DNA from: an uncultured Oscillospiraceae bacterium | GTDB taxonomy: Bacteria; Bacillota; Clostridia; Oscillospirales; Oscillospiraceae | Length of the DNA stretch: 64,000 nucleotides | Reading direction: 5' to 3' | NCBI GenBank assembly: GCA_947629775.1 | Contig: CANRFA010000004.1 | Location: 83,731 to 147,730 of the forward strand | Shown here: piece after piece, positions 36,123-44,088 of the stretch | Position numbering within the stretch: position 1 is the first letter of the stretch | How the letters are laid out: each line of letters starts with the position of its first letter | Position numbers and translations under genes: made by a program | Notes under the pieces: generated by a model | Database searches by the model: none | The model's input: the letters and a program-made list of their open reading frames with translations, nothing else | What the model was told of the DNA's origin: nothing

Positions 36123-36698
36123 TTGGAAAACGCAACGATCGGATTCGCGGTCTGCGGATCGTTCTGTACCCACGCCCGCGCCATGGAGGCCCTGGAACGG
36201 GTGCGGGCCCGGTGGCGCAATGTGGTACCCATCGTCTCCGAGACGGTGGCCTCCACGGATACCCGTTTCGGCCATGCCCACGACCTGATGCGGGAAATGG
36301 AACGCATCTGTGACCATCGGGTGATCGCCTCCATCAAGGAGGCGGAGCCCATCGGGCCGAAGAAGCTGCTGGATCTGCTGATTGTCTGCCCCTGTACGGG
36401 CAATACCCTGGGTAAGCTGGCCGGGGGCATCACGGATACCTGCGTCACCATGGCCGCCAAGGCCCATCTGCGCAATGGCAGACCGCTGCTGCTCGCTCCT
36501 TCCACGAACGACGGACTGGCTGCCTCCGCCGCCAGCATCGGAGCGCTGCTGTCCCGAAAGTACATCTACTTTGTGCCCTTCGGGCAGGACGATCCGGAAC
36601 GGAAGCCGGCCTCGCTGGTGGCGGATTTCCACCTGGTGCCCGAGGCGGCCCAGGCCGCTCTGGAGGGCAGACAGCTGCAGCCTCTGCTGCTGCACTGA
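36123..36698 (+). CDS. dpaB: Dipicolinate synthase subunit B
   Basis: A 191-residue flavoprotein-like subunit: IGFAVCGSFCTHARAMEAL, ICDHRVIASIKEAEPIGPKKLLDLLIVCPCTGNTLGKLAGGITDTCVTMAAKAHLRN is the strongly conserved DpaB core, related to Flavoprotein/UbiX folds. Start is TTG 36123 with AAAGGGAGG seven bases upstream. With dpaA and spoIID it marks a spore former. Confidence 0.95.
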   Translation: MENATIGFAVCGSFCTHARAMEALERVRARWRNVVPIVSETVASTDTRFGHAHDLMREMERICDHRVIASIKEAEPIGPKKLLDLLIVCPCTGNTLGKLAGGITDTCVTMAAKAHLRNGRPLLLAPSTNDGLAASAASIGALLSRKYIYFVPFGQDDPERKPASLVADFHLVPEAAQAALEGRQLQPLLLH

Positions 36699-36703
36699 AC
36701 GAA

Positions 36704-36733
36704 AAGGGGACCGCCTGAGGGCGGTCCCCTTCT
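36704..36733 (+). terminator. Terminator of dpaAB
   Basis: Stem AAGGGGACCGCC/GGCGGTCCCCTT with a TGAG loop, immediately after the dpaB stop. Confidence 0.8.
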
Positions 36734-36774
36734 GTGTCCTGAACAGTTAGAGGTTTATTTCAAATCGGGCGAAG

Positions 36775-36828
36775 TTATCCACAGAGTTTTCCACATTGTG
36801 CACAAAGTTTTCCACAGCCTGTGGAAAG
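36775..36828. promoter_or_regulatory. DnaA-box cluster
   Basis: One consensus DnaA box TTATCCACA (36775-36783), two TTTTCCACA (36787-36795, 36808-36816) and an inverted CTTTCCACA (36820-36828), plus a degenerate TTGTGCACA (36796-36804). Boxes recur at 12-base steps. It lies between dpaB and tsaD, away from dnaA or dnaN. Confidence 0.8.
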
Positions 36829-36864
36829 CTGGACAGAATGCCAGATGGGAAGCGGATGATTCTG

Positions 36865-37875
36865 TCAGCCGAGGGAAATGTCCCGGGTGGCGAAGGCGTT
36901 GAGATCCGTGCCCGCTCTGCGCCCGGCCAGATACTCGTAATAGCCCTGGCTGCCGATCATGGCGGCGTTGTCGCCGCACCAGGTCAGCTCCGGCAGGAAG
37001 AGCCGGTCCCCGCTGGCCTGGCAGGCTTTCACCAGGTCGGCCCGGATGCGCCGGTTGGCGGCTACGCCTCCCGCGACGGCTACCTTGCCATAGCCCATCT
37101 GACGGGCGGCCTCCATGGTGCGGGGGACCAGGGTGTCGCTGACGGCCCGGCCGAAGCTGGCGGCGAAGGAGGGGAGATCCAGCTGCTCTCCCTTCTGCTG
37201 CGCGTTGTGGATCAGGTTGAGGCAGGCGGTCTTGAGGCCGGAGAAGGACATGTCCAGGTCCGCGCCGTGGACGTGGGCCCGGGGCAGCTCGTAGCGGGTG
37301 TCGTCTCCCCCCTCGCTCAGCCGGTCCATGGGTCCGCCTCCCGGGTACCCGATGCCCAGTACCCGGGCCACCTTGTCAAAGCACTCTCCGGCGGCGTCGT
37401 CCCGGGTGCCGCCCAGGATGGACATCTCCGTATAGGAGCGCACGTCCACGATGGCGCTGGTGCCCCCCGAGACACACAGACAGACGAAGGGCGGCTCCAG
37501 GTCCGGATGGGTGATGTAGTTGGCGGCGATGTGGCCCCGAACGTGGTGAACGGGGATCAGGGGCAGGTCCAGGGCCAGGGCGGCCCCCTTGGCGAAGTTG
37601 ACCCCCACCAGCACCGCTCCGATGAGTCCCGGAGCGTAGGTGACGGCGATGGCTTCCAGGTCCTTCTTTGCCAGACCGGAGCGCTCCAGCGCCAGGTCCG
37701 CCAGGCCGGAGACCGCTTCCACATGCTTGCGGGAGGCGATTTCCGGAACCACGCCTCCGTAGATGGTATGCATTTCAATCTGCGAGGATACGCAGCTGGA
37801 CAGAACGGTGCGTCCGTCCCGGACCACGGCGGCGGCGGTATCGTCACAGGAGGATTCAATGGCCAGTATGTTCAT
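36865..37875 (-). CDS. tsaD: tRNA N6-adenosine threonylcarbamoyltransferase TsaD
   Basis: TsaD transfers the threonylcarbamoyl group to A37 of ANN-decoding tRNAs (t6A). The 336-residue ASKHA-fold protein has MNILAIESSCDDTAAAVV, HHVRGHIAAN (metal-binding HxxxH), CVSGGTSAIV, GIGYPGGGPMDRL and VAGGVAANRRIR. Its ATG overlaps the upstream acetyltransferase stop. TsaB, TsaC and TsaE are not in the window. A likely t6A-modifying TrmO is at 48.1 kb. Confidence 0.96.
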   Translation of the reverse strand: MNILAIESSCDDTAAAVVRDGRTVLSSCVSSQIEMHTIYGGVVPEIASRKHVEAVSGLADLALERSGLAKKDLEAIAVTYAPGLIGAVLVGVNFAKGAALALDLPLIPVHHVRGHIAANYITHPDLEPPFVCLCVSGGTSAIVDVRSYTEMSILGGTRDDAAGECFDKVARVLGIGYPGGGPMDRLSEGGDDTRYELPRAHVHGADLDMSFSGLKTACLNLIHNAQQKGEQLDLPSFAASFGRAVSDTLVPRTMEAARQMGYGKVAVAGGVAANRRIRADLVKACQASGDRLFLPELTWCGDNAAMIGSQGYYEYLAGRRAGTDLNAFATRDISLG

Positions 37876-38432
37876 GGGTTTCCCTCCAGAAAGCGCAGGT
37901 GATGCTCCACAAAGGACCTTCCGGGGCCTCCCAGGTAGAGATTCCGGTAGGCGGTCCTGAGATCCGGTCCGCTCCCCAGAGCGAGAATCCGGTAATGGAC
38001 GGTATACAGAATGACGTTGAAGCCCGCGTCCGCAAAGCCCACACGGTGGTAGAAGGCCAGACGCCTCTCCTGCAGACGGCGCTCGGCCGGATCGCCGGAC
38101 CCGGGGGCCTCCGCCTCCACCAGAATGGGAATGTCCGGCAGGTAGGAAGGAGCCAGTTCCCGGAGCAGGCAGGCGCCCAGTCCCTCTCCCCGCCGGTCTT
38201 CCCGGGTGACCAGATAGTCCAGAAGGGCGCAGGAACGGTCCGGACTGCGCCAGATCAGGGCCCAGCTCAGGTCCTCGTCGCATTCCGAGAGGGCCAGGAC
38301 ATCGTAGACCCCCTGTTTCAGGAGGGCGTCCATGGCGAGGAAGGGCTTGAGCTCCGTGGGCGGGAAGGCATGGCGGAGCACCGTCCGGTGGAGCTGCTTC
38401 AGTTCAGCCCGGGTCAGCTGTCTCAGATGCAT
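37872..38432 (-). CDS. GNAT family N-acetyltransferase
   Basis: A 186-residue GNAT protein: LDYLVTREDRRGEGLGACLLREL is the acetyl-CoA motif A (RRGEGLG), followed by EAEAPGSGDPAE and AFYHRVGFADAG, the C-terminal motif B. Substrate unknown. It overlaps rimI by 29 bases and tsaD by four (ATGA), so all three are one operon. Confidence 0.85.
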   Translation of the reverse strand: MHLRQLTRAELKQLHRTVLRHAFPPTELKPFLAMDALLKQGVYDVLALSECDEDLSWALIWRSPDRSCALLDYLVTREDRRGEGLGACLLRELAPSYLPDIPILVEAEAPGSGDPAERRLQERRLAFYHRVGFADAGFNVILYTVHYRILALGSGPDLRTAYRNLYLGGPGRSFVEHHLRFLEGNP

Positions 38433-38874
38433 GGCGAAACTCCCTTGTGAGGATCAGAGCGTCCTCCTTCGGACGCTCGTAGTAATTTTTCCGCAGGCCG
38501 GCCCGCTGGAACCCGAACTTTTCGTAGAGGGCGATGGCGGGGGCGTTGGAGGAGCGCACTTCCAGCGAGAGAAAGGCCAGATGGACCTCCGCGAAGCGGC
38601 AGAAGACGTCCAGCAGCGCAGAGGCCACCCCGTGCCGCCGGGCATCCCGGGTTACGGCGATGTTGTCGATATACCCCTCGTCCAGAATCGCATGGAGGCC
38701 GGCGTAGCCGAGAAGGTTGCCTTCTCCATCGTCCGCCACGATGAAGGAGGCCTGGGGATCAAAGAGGGCGTCCTCCAGCAGCCGCTCGGACCAGGGCATG
38801 GAGAAGCACTCCCGCTCCAGGGCGGCGATCTGGGGAATGTGCCCCCGGTCCATGGGGACGATCTCGTAATACAT
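38404..38874 (-). CDS. rimI: Ribosomal protein S18-alanine N-acetyltransferase RimI
   Basis: A 156-residue GNAT enzyme beginning with MYYEIVPMDRGHIPQIAALERECFSMPWSE-type sequence, the RimI signature, with motif A VTRDARRHGVASALL and C-terminal YEKFGFQRAGLRKNYYERPKEDALIL. RimI acetylates the N-terminus of S18 and commonly neighbours tsaD. Start at ATG 38874 after GGGAGGG. Confidence 0.9.
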   Translation of the reverse strand: MYYEIVPMDRGHIPQIAALERECFSMPWSERLLEDALFDPQASFIVADDGEGNLLGYAGLHAILDEGYIDNIAVTRDARRHGVASALLDVFCRFAEVHLAFLSLEVRSSNAPAIALYEKFGFQRAGLRKNYYERPKEDALILTREFRHASETADPG

Positions 38875-38901
38875 GGAATCCCTCCCGGAAGAGTTTCCTG
38901 T

Positions 38902-38930
38902 ATCATACACGAAAAACCCCGCCCTGTAAA
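38902..38930 (-). promoter_or_regulatory. Promoter of rimI-GNAT-tsaD
   Basis: On the minus strand TTTACA (38925-38930), 17 bases, TATGAT (38902-38907). The -35 lies in the loop of the upstream terminator. Confidence 0.65.
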
Positions 38931-38941
38931 GCGGGGCGGGG
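38911..38941 (-). terminator. Terminator of the upstream minus-strand unit
   Basis: Stem CCCCGCCC/GGGCGGGG followed on the minus strand by TTTTTC; it overlaps the rimI promoter. Confidence 0.7.
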
Positions 38942-39047
38942 GGACGATGAGCGATTCCTTCGGACGGGAGATCCCTGGAAGAGCGCTGTTCCGGCACTGA
39001 CGGAGCGAAATCCGGGTCAGATAACGCGTCTGGAACTCTCCGGAGAT

Positions 39048-39665
39048 TCAGAGCGTTCCCAATACCGCCCGCCGGGCCAGGCGGCCGAAGTGCCGGGTGG
39101 TGCCCCAGACGCACTGCCGGCAGGTGAGCGGCATCGGATAGAGATCTTCTTCCCAGTCTCCCTGGGGACGGGCGGGTCCTTCCTGGAGAACGAAGGAACT
39201 CAAGGCCTGTTCCAGAGCAGAAACCGCAGGGCGCAGGGGCAGAGCGATACCCGGCAGAGCGAGTTTCTCCAGAATCTCCAGGGCGAAAGAGGCGCAGGTG
39301 TGAGTCCGGGGCATGCGGGGACGATACCCGGCCAGGGAGGCCAGAGCGGCCGGGGTGTGGTAGAGCCAGTCCTCCCGCTCCGACCAGTACCGGTTCAGGG
39401 TTTCATCCAGGCTCCGGGCGGCCTCCTCGGACAGGGGGAGGCGGCAGATCTTCCAGCGGGCGCCCTGATAGCGCAGAGAGGACTCCCGCACCAGGCCGCC
39501 CCAGAGGGGCGCACAGCGGTGGTGGCGGGCGAAGGACCACAGGGTTTCCAGGTTTGGGTCCAGCGAGAGGGAGACGTGATTCCAGGGATGACCGGTGGCC
39601 AGGCGGATGAGGCGGCCCATGCCGGTGGGAGTGGCGGAGAAGACGACGTAGAGAAAGCGGTTCAT
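39048..39665 (-). CDS. Hypothetical protein, possible papain-like (permuted NlpC/P60) fold
   Basis: A 205-residue protein. WNHVSLSL (histidine near residue 30) and THTCASFALEIL (cysteine near 123) stand in the order His then Cys seen in circularly permuted NlpC/P60 enzymes, and the N-terminus FLYVVFSATPTGMGRLIRLATGH resembles such hypothetical proteins. No signal peptide. Function not assigned. Twenty-one bases separate it from a membrane protein gene upstream on the same strand. Confidence 0.72.
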   Translation of the reverse strand: MNRFLYVVFSATPTGMGRLIRLATGHPWNHVSLSLDPNLETLWSFARHHRCAPLWGGLVRESSLRYQGARWKICRLPLSEEAARSLDETLNRYWSEREDWLYHTPAALASLAGYRPRMPRTHTCASFALEILEKLALPGIALPLRPAVSALEQALSSFVLQEGPARPQGDWEEDLYPMPLTCRQCVWGTTRHFGRLARRAVLGTL

Positions 39666-39686
39666 GGATCCTCCCGGAGAGCATGT

Positions 39687-40214
39687 TCAGGTGCCGGAAG
39701 CCCGTCCACGCCAGAGCAGGACAAGTCCGGCCCCGAGGATGGTGAGAGCGGCCAGATCCAGAGGTTCCAGATGCCAGACCGGGACGCCGCCCAGAACCTT
39801 CAGACCCAGATAGACGGCAAGCATCAGTCCTGTCCCGATGGCCCCCAGAACACGGGGACGGAGTGCGGGAACCGTCATCCAGCCCAAGGCGCAGCCGGCG
39901 GCCGGGGCGATGCACAGGCAGAGCAGCAGGCCGCCCCCTATCGAGGCCCAGCCGCTGCCCAGGAGCAGAATCCCAGTGCCCAGAGCGGCCAGAGCGAACA
40001 GCAGGGCCAGAGGCAGCCAGCGCAGCCACCGGAAGCGGGTCAGGCCGCAGAGCAGAGCCTGGGCGCAGAAGACGGGCAGGGCCGGCAGGCAGAAGATCAG
40101 GGAAATCCGCCAGTGTACGAGGGACAGGGGAGCATCCCAGAGGAGAATCAGGGAAAACAGAGCGATGGAGAGCGCAAAGGTCAGCAGAAGACCGCGCCGA
40201 CTGAGCCGTAACAT
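39687..40214 (-). CDS. Hypothetical membrane protein, 175 residues
   Basis: About five to six hydrophobic helices cover most of the protein; no motif is recognised. Start set at ATG 40214 with GAAGGGGGAAG upstream; the longer frame would reach into polA. It lies 105 bases after polA and just before the 205-residue gene, probably one transcript. Confidence 0.68.
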   Translation of the reverse strand: MLRLSRRGLLLTFALSIALFSLILLWDAPLSLVHWRISLIFCLPALPVFCAQALLCGLTRFRWLRWLPLALLFALAALGTGILLLGSGWASIGGGLLLCLCIAPAAGCALGWMTVPALRPRVLGAIGTGLMLAVYLGLKVLGGVPVWHLEPLDLAALTILGAGLVLLWRGRASGT

Positions 40215-40318
40215 GAAACTTCCCCCTTCCGGTTCGGTTTTGTGAGCCAAGGATACCGAAAACAGGAGGGGGAAGTCAAGGGAATCCGGACAGTCGGTCC
40301 GTCCGGGGATATGATCGG

Positions 40319-43048
40319 TCAGTGGGCGTCGGCCCAGGTGTGTCCGCTGTGGGTCTCCGCGATGAGGGGAACCTGCAGGGTTACGGCGGACTCCATTTCC
40401 TCCTTGAGAAGCCGGGAGACCGTTTCCGCCTCCGCCTCCGGACACTCCACAATCAGTTCGTCGTGGACCTGGAGGATGAGGCGCCCCTGAAGCCCCTCGG
40501 CCTGGAGACGGTTGCGGACCCGCAGCATGGCGATCTTCATGATGTCCGCCGCCGTGCCCTGGATGGGGGCGTTGAGGGCCACCCGTTCTCCGAAGGAGCG
40601 GGTGTTATAGTTGGTGGAGCGCAGTTCCGGCAGCCAGCGGCGGCGGCCGTAGAGGGTGGATACGTAGCCGTCCGCCTTGGCCCGTACCACGATGTCGTTC
40701 ATATAGGAGCGAACGCCGGCGTAGTGCTGGAAGTATTTCTCCATGTACTCCTTCGCCTGGTTCACGGTTACCCCGATGTCCTGGGAGAGGGAGAAGGGGG
40801 AGATGCCGTAGACGATGCCGAAGTTTACCGCCTTGGCCGAGCGGCGCATCTCCGGAGTCACGTCTGCAAAGGGCACCCCGAAGACCTGGGAGGCGGTGAT
40901 GGCGTGGACGTCCTCGCCGCTGTTGAAGCCGTCGATCATGCTCTGGTCGCCGGCGATGCAGGCCAGCAGCCGCAGCTCGATCTGGGAGTAGTCCGCGTCC
41001 ACCAGCACCTTGCCGGCGGGCGCCACAAACATGCGGCGCATCTCCGCGCCCAGGGGCGTGCGGACGGGGATGTTCTGCAGGTTGGGATCCGTAGAGCTGA
41101 GACGCCCGGTGGCGGTTACGGTGTTCTGGAAGGTGGTGTGGATGCGCCCGTTGGGAAGGATCAGCCTGGTGAGCCCATCCACATAGGTGCTCTTGAGCTT
41201 GGTCAGCTGGCGGTACTCCAGAATGGCCTCGATGATGGGGTGTTTGCCCCGCAGCTTTTCCAGTACGTCCGCGTTGGTGGACCAGCCCCGGGCGGTCTTC
41301 CGCTCGGGAGGCAGCTTCAGCTTCTCGAAGAGGATGCGGCCCAGCTGCTGGGTGGAGTTGATGTTGAACTGCTCGTCCCCCGCCAGATCGAAGACCTTTG
41401 CCTGGACGGTGTCGATGTTCTCCGAGAGCATCTCGCCAAAGGCGGCGAGGGCGTCCCGGTCAATGAGGAAGCCCTCCATCTCCATCTCCGCCAGAACGGA
41501 GCACAGGGGGAGTTCCACCTTTTCGAAGAGGTCCCACATGCCCAGTTTCTGCAGCTGCTCCGTGAGGGTGTCCCGCAGGGCGAGAATCAGGGAGGTGTGA
41601 GAGAGCAGGGCCGCCATGGGGGCGGGCAGCTCCCCGCTTTCTTCCGTTACGTCCGGATTTCCGCCCAGGGAGATGCCAAACATGGAGTCAAAAACGCCGG
41701 GGTCCAGATATTCCCGGGACTTGGGGAACTCCCGGTTGTACCAGACCATTCCCAGCTTCTCCAGCTCGTAGCTGCCGTCCGTAGGGGCCAGCAGGTAGGC
41801 GGCCACCTCGGTATCGAAGACAAAGTCCCCGGGTGTGATGCCTTCCTCCAGCAGACGGCGGGACAGGGTTTTGACGCCGTGCGTGATCTTGCGGATGCCG
41901 GGGGAGAAGAGTTCAGACAGAACCGCGTTGTAGTTCTCCAGCTGGTCCGCGAAGAGCAGAGCGCCGGAAGAGCCGCTCTCTCCGGGGCGGACCACGCAGA
42001 TTGCGTCCAGAGAGGGAAGGGCCAGTACGCTGACGTACGCTGCCTGCCGCCAGAGCGCCAGCAGGTCCCGGGCCCGCTCCGGCGAGGTGACCACTTCGCC
42101 CGGGACGGGGCCGCCGGTGAACTCCTGTGTTTCCCGGACGTCTTCCGTGGCGGGCGTCAGATGGTATTTATCGATCAGCTTGGCGAATTCCAGGCTGAGG
42201 AACAGGCGGTAGAGCTCCGTCTGGTTGGGCTCCTTACAAAGATTGTCCTGAGGCCGGAAGGAGATGGGGGCGTCTGTGTGGATGGTGGCCAGATCTTTGG
42301 AGAGGAAGGCGTCCTCTTTGCCGGCCTCCAGCTTTGCGAGCAGGGATTTTGTGGCCTTCGTTTTGGAGTCCGGTCTGGGGAGGATATCCGGCATGTGCTC
42401 GTAGAGAGTTTCCACCGTCTGATAGACCTGAATGAGACCCTTGGCGGTCTTTTCCCCTACGCCCCGGATGCCGGGGATGCAGTCCGAGGTGTCTCCCATC
42501 AGGCCCTTGAGGTCGATGAGGTGGATGGGATCGAAGCCGTACTCCTCCCGGAAGACATCCGGGGTGTAGACGGTGGTCTCGGTGCGGCCCTTGGCGGTCT
42601 TCACCAGGTTGACCCGGGAGCGGTCCGAGACCAGCTGCAGGGAGTCCCGGTCGCCGGTGACGATGACGGTATCCCAGCCGGCCTCCGTATCGATGCGGGC
42701 GATGGTGCCCAGCAGGTCGTCCGCCTCCCAGCCGTCCAGCTCGTAGGTGGGGATGTTCATGGCGGAGAGAATCTGCTTGAGGATGGGCATCTGGCTGGCC
42801 AGCTCGTCCGGCATGCCCTTGCGGTTGGACTTGTACTCCTTGTACTTCAGGTGGCGGAAGGTGGGGGCGGGGCGGTCGAAGGTGACGCACAGGGCATCCG
42901 GGCGCTCGTCGTCCGTCAGCTTATTGAGAATATTGAGAAAACCGAAGATGGCGTTGGTGGGCTGGCCGGAGCGGGTGATCAGATTCTGGCTGACCCCGTA
43001 GAAAGCGCGGTTGACGATGGAGTTTCCATCCAGGACCATCAGCTTCAT
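40319..43048 (-). CDS. polA: DNA polymerase I
   Basis: PolA, 909 residues. The 5'-3' exonuclease domain (1-290) begins MKLMVLDGNSIVNRAFYG. The middle domain (about 310-490) retains FDTEVAAYLL but lacks a clear DEDD set, suggesting a weak or inactive proofreading domain as in Bacillus-type enzymes. The polymerase domain has VDADYSQIELRLLACIAGD (motif A), KAVNFGIVYGISPF (motif B) and LQVHDELIVEC (motif C). Functions in Okazaki-fragment processing and excision repair. Confidence 0.96.
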   Translation of the reverse strand: MKLMVLDGNSIVNRAFYGVSQNLITRSGQPTNAIFGFLNILNKLTDDERPDALCVTFDRPAPTFRHLKYKEYKSNRKGMPDELASQMPILKQILSAMNIPTYELDGWEADDLLGTIARIDTEAGWDTVIVTGDRDSLQLVSDRSRVNLVKTAKGRTETTVYTPDVFREEYGFDPIHLIDLKGLMGDTSDCIPGIRGVGEKTAKGLIQVYQTVETLYEHMPDILPRPDSKTKATKSLLAKLEAGKEDAFLSKDLATIHTDAPISFRPQDNLCKEPNQTELYRLFLSLEFAKLIDKYHLTPATEDVRETQEFTGGPVPGEVVTSPERARDLLALWRQAAYVSVLALPSLDAICVVRPGESGSSGALLFADQLENYNAVLSELFSPGIRKITHGVKTLSRRLLEEGITPGDFVFDTEVAAYLLAPTDGSYELEKLGMVWYNREFPKSREYLDPGVFDSMFGISLGGNPDVTEESGELPAPMAALLSHTSLILALRDTLTEQLQKLGMWDLFEKVELPLCSVLAEMEMEGFLIDRDALAAFGEMLSENIDTVQAKVFDLAGDEQFNINSTQQLGRILFEKLKLPPERKTARGWSTNADVLEKLRGKHPIIEAILEYRQLTKLKSTYVDGLTRLILPNGRIHTTFQNTVTATGRLSSTDPNLQNIPVRTPLGAEMRRMFVAPAGKVLVDADYSQIELRLLACIAGDQSMIDGFNSGEDVHAITASQVFGVPFADVTPEMRRSAKAVNFGIVYGISPFSLSQDIGVTVNQAKEYMEKYFQHYAGVRSYMNDIVVRAKADGYVSTLYGRRRWLPELRSTNYNTRSFGERVALNAPIQGTAADIMKIAMLRVRNRLQAEGLQGRLILQVHDELIVECPEAEAETVSRLLKEEMESAVTLQVPLIAETHSGHTWADAH

Positions 43049-43211
43049 GCGGTGGATACCTCCTTAACGGAATGGGATGGCCGGACCGGAGGGTCCGGCG
43101 GGAAATGACGATCGGGCAGGGAATTGTGGAAGCGGAGAGAGGGAGACTGTTGGCGGATCGGCGCGGACAGAGCCCTGTATCGGTCTGCGGACCGCTGCCA
43201 TACCGTCCTCT

Positions 43212-43733
43212 TCAGGAAGAGCGGAAGATATGATTCAGCCGCTCGATAAGAAACTGCGCGCACAGGCCGGTGAAGATCCCGGTCAGGATCCCGGAGATCA
43301 GCAGCCAGGGCAGGTAGGCGAAGACCGCCCAGGTTTTCATGACCGCGGCGGCGGCCAGCAGCTGCCCGATGTTGTGGCAGACAGCCGCCACGGGGCTGGA
43401 GAGCCAGAGCTGCTTTTCCGTCAGAAAAAAGCGCAGCAGGGACATGGCGCACCAGGCCAGGAGACCCCCGGAGAGGCTGAAGAAGAGGGTCATCATCTGT
43501 CCGGAGAAGACGGCCCCCAGGAAGACCCGGCAGAGGAGGATCATCATGGCGTCGGCGGGCCCCAGGGCGAACACCGCGTAGACGGTGACGATGTTGGCCA
43601 GCCCCAGCTTGACACCCTGGATGGGCACCAGGGGAGGCAGCTGGGCCTCCGCCATGAAGATGGTGAGGGCGATGGCGGTGAGCAGGGCGAGACGGGCGAT
43701 CCGTCCGGCCCCCTTAGCCGGCGGCCGCGTCAA
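43212..43733 (-). CDS. Gx transporter family membrane protein (Hpre_diP_synt_I type)
   Basis: A 173-residue membrane protein with about five helices: GVKLGLANIVTVYAVFALGPADA and FLGAVFSGQMMTLFFSLSGGLLAW are the family's conserved stretches, historically called heptaprenyl diphosphate synthase component I and now grouped with S-component-like (ECF) proteins. Start is TTG 43733 with GGAGGAGG upstream, overlapping the NusG-II gene by 20 bases. Part of an apbE cassette, suggesting a role in extracytoplasmic flavin handling or electron transfer. Confidence 0.82.
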   Translation of the reverse strand: MTRPPAKGAGRIARLALLTAIALTIFMAEAQLPPLVPIQGVKLGLANIVTVYAVFALGPADAMMILLCRVFLGAVFSGQMMTLFFSLSGGLLAWCAMSLLRFFLTEKQLWLSSPVAAVCHNIGQLLAAAAVMKTWAVFAYLPWLLISGILTGIFTGLCAQFLIERLNHIFRSS

Positions 43734-44088
43734 GGCTGGTTCCTCCTCCCGTCAGTTCAATCATCAGGTGGTTGGGCAGACAGACGATGGGGATCAGGTC
43801 GTCGGAGACCCAGCCCTGCTGGACGCAGATCTGGTCCGGGCAGCCGGCGCTCTCCACACAGATGCGGCCGTGTTCCACCCGGATGGTGTTGGAGAAGCCG
43901 GCGTAGCCGGTCACCGACAGGGTATAGGGTTCCCGGACCTGACTGAGATCAATCTCCTGAATCACTTTGTTGTCTACGGTGATGCGGGCGATGAGAGCCT
44001 CTTCCCGGGGATGGAGGAGCAGGAAGGCCGCGGAGGCCAGGGCAATGACAAGCAGTCCGGCGAGGACGATCTTCGCGTTTCGTGTCAT
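43714..44088 (-). CDS. NusG domain II-containing exported protein
   Basis: A 124-residue protein with an N-terminal membrane helix (about 7-25) and an extracytoplasmic beta domain of the NusG_II type; SAGCPDQICVQQGWVSD has the CPxxxC pair characteristic of these proteins. Its ATG overlaps the apbE stop (ATGA). Such proteins recur with ApbE, Gx and Rnf-type genes in Clostridia; function unproven. Confidence 0.82.
   Translation of the reverse strand: MTRNAKIVLAGLLVIALASAAFLLLHPREEALIARITVDNKVIQEIDLSQVREPYTLSVTGYAGFSNTIRVEHGRICVESAGCPDQICVQQGWVSDDLIPIVCLPNHLMIELTGGGTSLDAAAG

Noticed and set aside
36755..36840. Calling the DnaA-box cluster oriC
   Set aside because: No dnaA, dnaN or rpmH nearby and no clear unwinding element; kept as a DnaA-box cluster only.
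40322..43108. 928-codon plus-strand frame opposite polA
   Set aside because: Shadow of polA in a GC-rich genome; no domain and the reverse strand has complete PolA motifs.
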